A DNA stretch of 10,168 bases from NCBI GenBank assembly GCA_005223375.1, contig RXOD01006499.1, positions 1 through 10,168 on the forward strand. The letters run 5' to 3'. Positions within the stretch are counted from its first letter, which is position 1, and each line of letters opens with the position of its first letter. Made by a program: the position numbers and the translations under genes. Shown in pieces: positions 7,380-10,168 of the stretch. The notes beneath the pieces were generated by a model, which was not told the DNA's origin, ran no database searches, and saw only the letters and a list, made by a program, of their open reading frames with translations. The stretch is from Amoebophrya sp. AT5.2 (taxonomy: Eukaryota; Sar; Dinophyceae; Syndiniales; Amoebophryaceae).

Positions 7380-8254
7380 TTAAACGGTATCACTTCGTCG
7401 TAGGGCAGTGCTCTCTCTCGCATTTTCTGGATCGCTTTTTCCCATGTCGCGAACTTCACTTGCTGGTCCAAATCGATCCGTGCGCCGTCCGCGTCTGCCC
7501 TGCCCGTATCTTGCAGCTTCACGTCCTTCTTGTACTTCCATTTGAAGTAGGTCTCCCGCCACAGCTCCTTGTGCAGCTGGCAGTCGTCCGCGTACAACTG
7601 GTCGAAGTCCTTTTGCAACCACGACGGGAAAGTCTTCCGCGCCTTCAGCAAAAACTTCCAACACGGCTCCTTCCGCTGTTTGTCGAGGTTGATCGTCACC
7701 TGGTTCCCGTGTTTGACGACGCGCGCGGTGTCCGGGTTGATCGGGCGGAGCAGCCTCAAATCGGTGACGTATTTCTTGCCGTCAGAGCTGCGCGTGCAGG
7801 AGTATTTGATGCGGGTGGCAGTGATGATTGGAGCGGCATCGGCAGCTGCATAAGAAGTAGATGAGGCGTCAACATGATCACCGCAGCCGTGAGTGAGGAT
7901 GGTGATGTGTAGCGAGTCTGACTTTTGGTTCCACTTCACCTTAGGCTGAACCACGTCTGCCTGTTGCGGCGTTGCACCGCTGGTCGCCTCCAAAGTGTCG
8001 CCCTCAGCACCTGCTTCTGCAGGCGAACTCGAGGCGGATGACGAGGAGCGGTCGTCCTCTACGTCTTCTACGTCAACACCGTCGGGCCCCGCATCCGTCG
8101 CTTGTCGAGGTGCTTCTGCGAGAGCGCCAACTGCAGCTGTAGCGTATGCAAGCGGTGATGGTGGAAGATTTTGGACCCGCAAGAAAGCAGATACGATGCC
8201 TGACATTAGGCTTAGGAACGTCGCAATTCGCGAAGCGGTCGTGAATGGCCTCAT
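7376..8254 (-). CDS. CS-domain (p23/HACD3 type) protein with N-terminal signal peptide
   Basis: A 292-residue protein starting at the ATG at 8254. Residues 1-23 look like a cleavable signal peptide (RIATFLSLMSGIVSAF), followed by an Ala-rich and then acidic/Ser-rich linker to about 103. Residues 105-203 fit the CS domain. It starts at VKWNQKSDSLHITIL; a loop of about 20 residues is followed by TRIKYSC, then YVTDLRLLRPINPD, then VTINLDKQRKEPCWKFLL. WLQKDFDQ at 212-219 matches the WLxxDFD segment that follows the CS domain in HACD3/B-IND1-type proteins. A charged C-terminal tail of about 70 residues has no recognised domain. CS domains usually bind Hsp90 or client proteins in the cytosol, so a secretory CS protein is unusual. 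The role is unknown; a chaperone-like or partner-binding function is inference. It may be the first exon of a CS-GT90 fusion. Confidence 0.8.
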   Translation of the reverse strand: MRPFTTASRIATFLSLMSGIVSAFLRVQNLPPSPLAYATAAVGALAEAPRQATDAGPDGVDVEDVEDDRSSSSASSSPAEAGAEGDTLEATSGATPQQADVVQPKVKWNQKSDSLHITILTHGCGDHVDASSTSYAAADAAPIITATRIKYSCTRSSDGKKYVTDLRLLRPINPDTARVVKHGNQVTINLDKQRKEPCWKFLLKARKTFPSWLQKDFDQLYADDCQLHKELWRETYFKWKYKKDVKLQDTGRADADGARIDLDQQVKFATWEKAIQKMRERALPYDEVIPFK

Positions 8255-9179
8255 GGTAATCGCGGCGAACTTCTCAAAAATAACTCAACCAGAGACAGAG
8301 AGTGAGACACTGAGGCTGACGCTGACGTCGCGCGCGCCTCGGCGATTGCATCAAATCGGTTCGACTTCGACGTTCGCTACGGCCGGCGCTTCCTCAGTCC
8401 CTGGATCTGAAGACGAGCGATGGACGATTTAAATGACGGGCATTAAAAATAGCGTCACATTCCAGTACAACTACAAACATTTCACAATCACGCACACCAA
8501 AGAGATATGTCGAATCTTCCTGCTCTCGTATATAACAGTTGCTCCAGCACGAGCACAGAAGTGCAAATGCAGCACCGCTACCGCCAGCTAGGGACGATGC
8601 ATTGGGACTGACTGCATTTTCGGAAGACGACCCAGCCTTTCGTATTCATCGCTTTATATATGCTGCTCTGACGATTCTTTCAGTACCAGTCGCGGTCCTC
8701 AAATATAAAAAATATTTTTCACAACCCCCTCGGCGATTTTGTACAGTGGTTCGTTCTTCTACTTTGCATTGTCATCACAGTTTTCCACTTGGGAATGGCA
8801 TGCTGAGCTTTCAAGAAACAGCATCCCTCCGCCTCTAAAATCAAGCAATATTTATAAGAAGCCTCTGTCTCTGAACTAAACCTGAAAATGAACTTGTTCC
8901 TAGTCTTCATATTGCTGAAATTCTTCAAATGCTATTCTGGTTCATCTGTTCTTTAAGAAGATAGAAAATCCACCAGCACGTTGCAATCGCTACTGCAAGG
9001 CATTAGAATTAAGTAGCTGGACCTTGCTTCTATCATGATCATGTATGTTGCCTAATGCTAATCCATCAGGTCACAATATTAATCAAGGATAACAAATAAA
9101 GAGAAGTCGGCGTCTTTCGAGTAGTGTTGGTTGCTTTTGCAGCCTGCATTTAATATGTGCCGAGGACCTGGCTTTTGTT
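8255..9179. other. Intergenic region between the DUF285 gene and the CS-domain gene
   Basis: I see no convincing gene in these 925 bases. The left 200 bases are GC-rich and should contain the promoter and 5' leader of the CS-domain gene. From about 8640 to 9180 the sequence is clearly AT-rich and includes a 12-base A/T palindrome near 8710 (AAAAATATTTTT). This part probably holds the 3' UTR of the DUF285 gene. A plus-strand frame at 8539-8838 encodes a short hydrophobic stretch but lacks an ATG start. A 17-base inverted match to repeat copy A lies at 8409-8425. Confidence 0.6.
8409..8425 (-). repeat. Possible third, inverted copy of the intergenic motif core
   Basis: On the minus strand this reads GTCCATCGCTCGTCTTC, 16 of 17 bases identical to 2078-2094 of copy A. 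It lies about 155 bases upstream of the CS-domain gene ATG. The flanks do not clearly match, and a match this short could occur by chance in 10 kb. Confidence 0.3.
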
Positions 9180-10168
9180 TTAGATAGAGAGGAAGCGAGA
9201 ATAGAAGATAGAATAGTCAGAACAAAATTGAAACATGTCTGCGCGCTTTGGTTCGGAGATGTTCCAGGACGACAGGTCGCAGTCAAACGCTTCGCAGTCC
9301 GCGAAGATGCCGTGGAGAAACGCCGTTTCGTTTACGTTCCACGAGCCGACGTCTTGGGCGAAGCTTGCGCAGGACTCAAACATATTACTGAAGTCCTCCA
9401 CTCTGCCGACCTGCCACGACGATAGGGGCTGGTTGAATGCGTAGCACCTCGCGAACATCTCGCGCATTGTCACAGCCTTCGCGACGTCCCACGGGTCCAG
9501 GTTGCGGTTGAACAAACGGCAGCCGCAGAACATGGAGGAAAATCTCACCCCATTCCCCACGTTCCACGACGCGAGGTCCTGGTCGAACTTCTCGCATTTC
9601 CCGAACATGTCGGAAAAGTTCACCCCGTTCCCCACGTTCCACGCCACGAGGGGTTGGTCGAACTTCTTGCAGTTGCGGAACATGCCGGAAAAGTCGACCC
9701 CGTTCCCCACGTTCCACGAGGCGAGGTCTTGGTCGAACTTCTGGCAGTGCGCGAACATGCCGGAAAAGTCGCGCCCGTTTTCCACGTTCCACGCCGCGAG
9801 GTTTTGGTCGAACTCTGCGCAATTGCAGAACATGTCGCTCAAGTCGGTCGCCCCACTGAAATCCCACCCACTCACGTCGGCGCTGAAGATCTCCAACTCG
9901 TATAATCGCTGACCTAAGCCTAACCACCCTTCTTCGGGCAGCACTTTCGACCAGTGCTGTCGCGCCATCGCACTGGAGTTCCGCAGTAGCACGCTTAAAT
10001 CGGAGAGCAACGAGAGGTCCCATATTCGTAGTGGTCCGTATTTCTCTTCGATGTCCTTCTGTTCGAGGCGTAGCGCGTCGCGCTGCGCTGCGGTCGCCCC
10101 TGTGAGTCCCGGTCCCGCATCTCCGACATCCGCCATCCAACGACGGTCCGCCTGCTCCAACAGCCACA
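9180..10168 (-). CDS. DUF285/BspA-like 25-residue repeat protein (5' end outside window)
   Basis: The frame is open from the stop at 9180-9182 to the right edge, about 329 codons. The first ATG in the window (10136) falls inside what looks like the family's N-terminal helix (LLEQADRRWMADV, then EEKYGPLRIWDLS). The real start is therefore probably beyond the window. From about codon 80 the protein is built of 25-residue repeats of the type F-D-Q-D-L-x-x-W-N-V-x-N-x-x-x-F-S-x-M-F-x-x-C. Nine repeat tryptophans are spaced exactly 25 residues apart. This is the DUF285 (BspA-like, leucine-rich-repeat related) family, known from Mycoplasma, Listeria and many marine protists. These repeats usually form an elongated solenoid for binding or adhesion, often at the cell surface. 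Function here is not known. Most units carry a Cys at a fixed place after MF, which could stack along the solenoid. No signal peptide or membrane segment is visible in the part shown. Confidence 0.85.
   Translation of the reverse strand, partial: WLLEQADRRWMADVGDAGPGLTGATAAQRDALRLEQKDIEEKYGPLRIWDLSLLSDLSVLLRNSSAMARQHWSKVLPEEGWLGLGQRLYELEIFSADVSGWDFSGATDLSDMFCNCAEFDQNLAAWNVENGRDFSGMFAHCQKFDQDLASWNVGNGVDFSGMFRNCKKFDQPLVAWNVGNGVNFSDMFGKCEKFDQDLASWNVGNGVRFSSMFCGCRLFNRNLDPWDVAKAVTMREMFARCYAFNQPLSSWQVGRVEDFSNMFESCASFAQDVGSWNVNETAFLHGIFADCEAFDCDLSSWNISEPKRADMFQFCSDYSIFYSRFLSI
9551..9850 (-). repeat. Tandem 75-bp coding repeats, four best-conserved units
   Basis: Four head-to-tail units start at 9551, 9626, 9701 and 9776, each exactly 75 bases. 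Each begins with a version of CGTTCCCCACGTTCCACG on the plus strand. Much of each unit is identical in DNA, not only in protein (for example TTGGTCGAACTTCT and CGGAAAAGT). This points to fairly recent duplication or gene-conversion-like homogenisation. Flanking units toward 9220 and 9900 keep the 25-residue protein period but have diverged in DNA. Confidence 0.85.

Noticed and set aside
8255..8290. TTATTTTTGAGAAG on the minus strand, 17-30 bases before the CS-domain gene ATG, as a decayed spliced-leader relict.
   Set aside because: The alignment needs a gap and several mismatches; too weak to support.
8539..8838. Plus-strand open frame of about 99 codons with a possible membrane segment near 8640-8710.
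   Set aside because: It has no ATG near its start and no family match. It lies against the strand of all other genes in an AT-rich intergenic stretch where hydrophobic codons arise by chance.

Overview
The window looks like nuclear DNA of a dinoflagellate. The decisive evidence is a complete 22-base copy of the dinoflagellate spliced leader (DinoSL) on the minus strand at 1784-1805, directly upstream of a minus-strand gene. Other signs agree. All five recognisable protein genes lie on one strand in a head-to-tail file. Intergenic gaps are about 0.8-0.9 kb. The reading frames are long and mostly uninterrupted. The protein families (TSP1 modules, GT90, CS domain, DUF285/BspA-like 25-residue repeats) are eukaryotic or common in marine protists. 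No species can be named.

Layout, in the direction of transcription (right to left). (1) 10168-9180: 5'-truncated DUF285/BspA-like repeat protein with an exact 25-residue (75-bp) period. (2) 9179-8255: gene-free, AT-rich in its middle. (3) 8254-7376: protein with a likely signal peptide and a CS (p23/HACD3-type) domain. (4) 7375-7092: short gap that may be an intron joining gene 3 to gene 5. (5) 7091-4419: large GT90 (CAP10/Rumi-like) glycosyltransferase with a helical TPR-like N-terminal extension and an acidic insert. (6) 4418-3519: gene-free. (7) 3518-2631: atypical short-chain dehydrogenase-like NAD(P)-binding protein. (8) 2630-1806: gene-free. (9) 1805-1784: genomic spliced-leader copy. 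(10) 1592-1: TSP1-containing modular protein, running off the left edge.

The main biological point is the spliced leader fixed in the genome. DinoSL is normally added to mRNA by trans-splicing, so a full copy just upstream of an uninterrupted ORF on the same strand is the mark of an mRNA that was reverse-transcribed and reinserted. The TSP1 gene is therefore best read as a retroposed gene. Other points worth a look are the possible CS-GT90 fusion through a textbook-like 269-base intron in frame, a CS domain that appears to enter the secretory pathway, and a 28-base sequence shared by two intergenic regions with a possible third inverted copy.

Three of the products (TSP1 protein, GT90, signal-peptide CS protein) may belong to the secretory pathway. 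No sequence evidence makes them one pathway, and tandem dinoflagellate genes are not operons in the bacterial sense.
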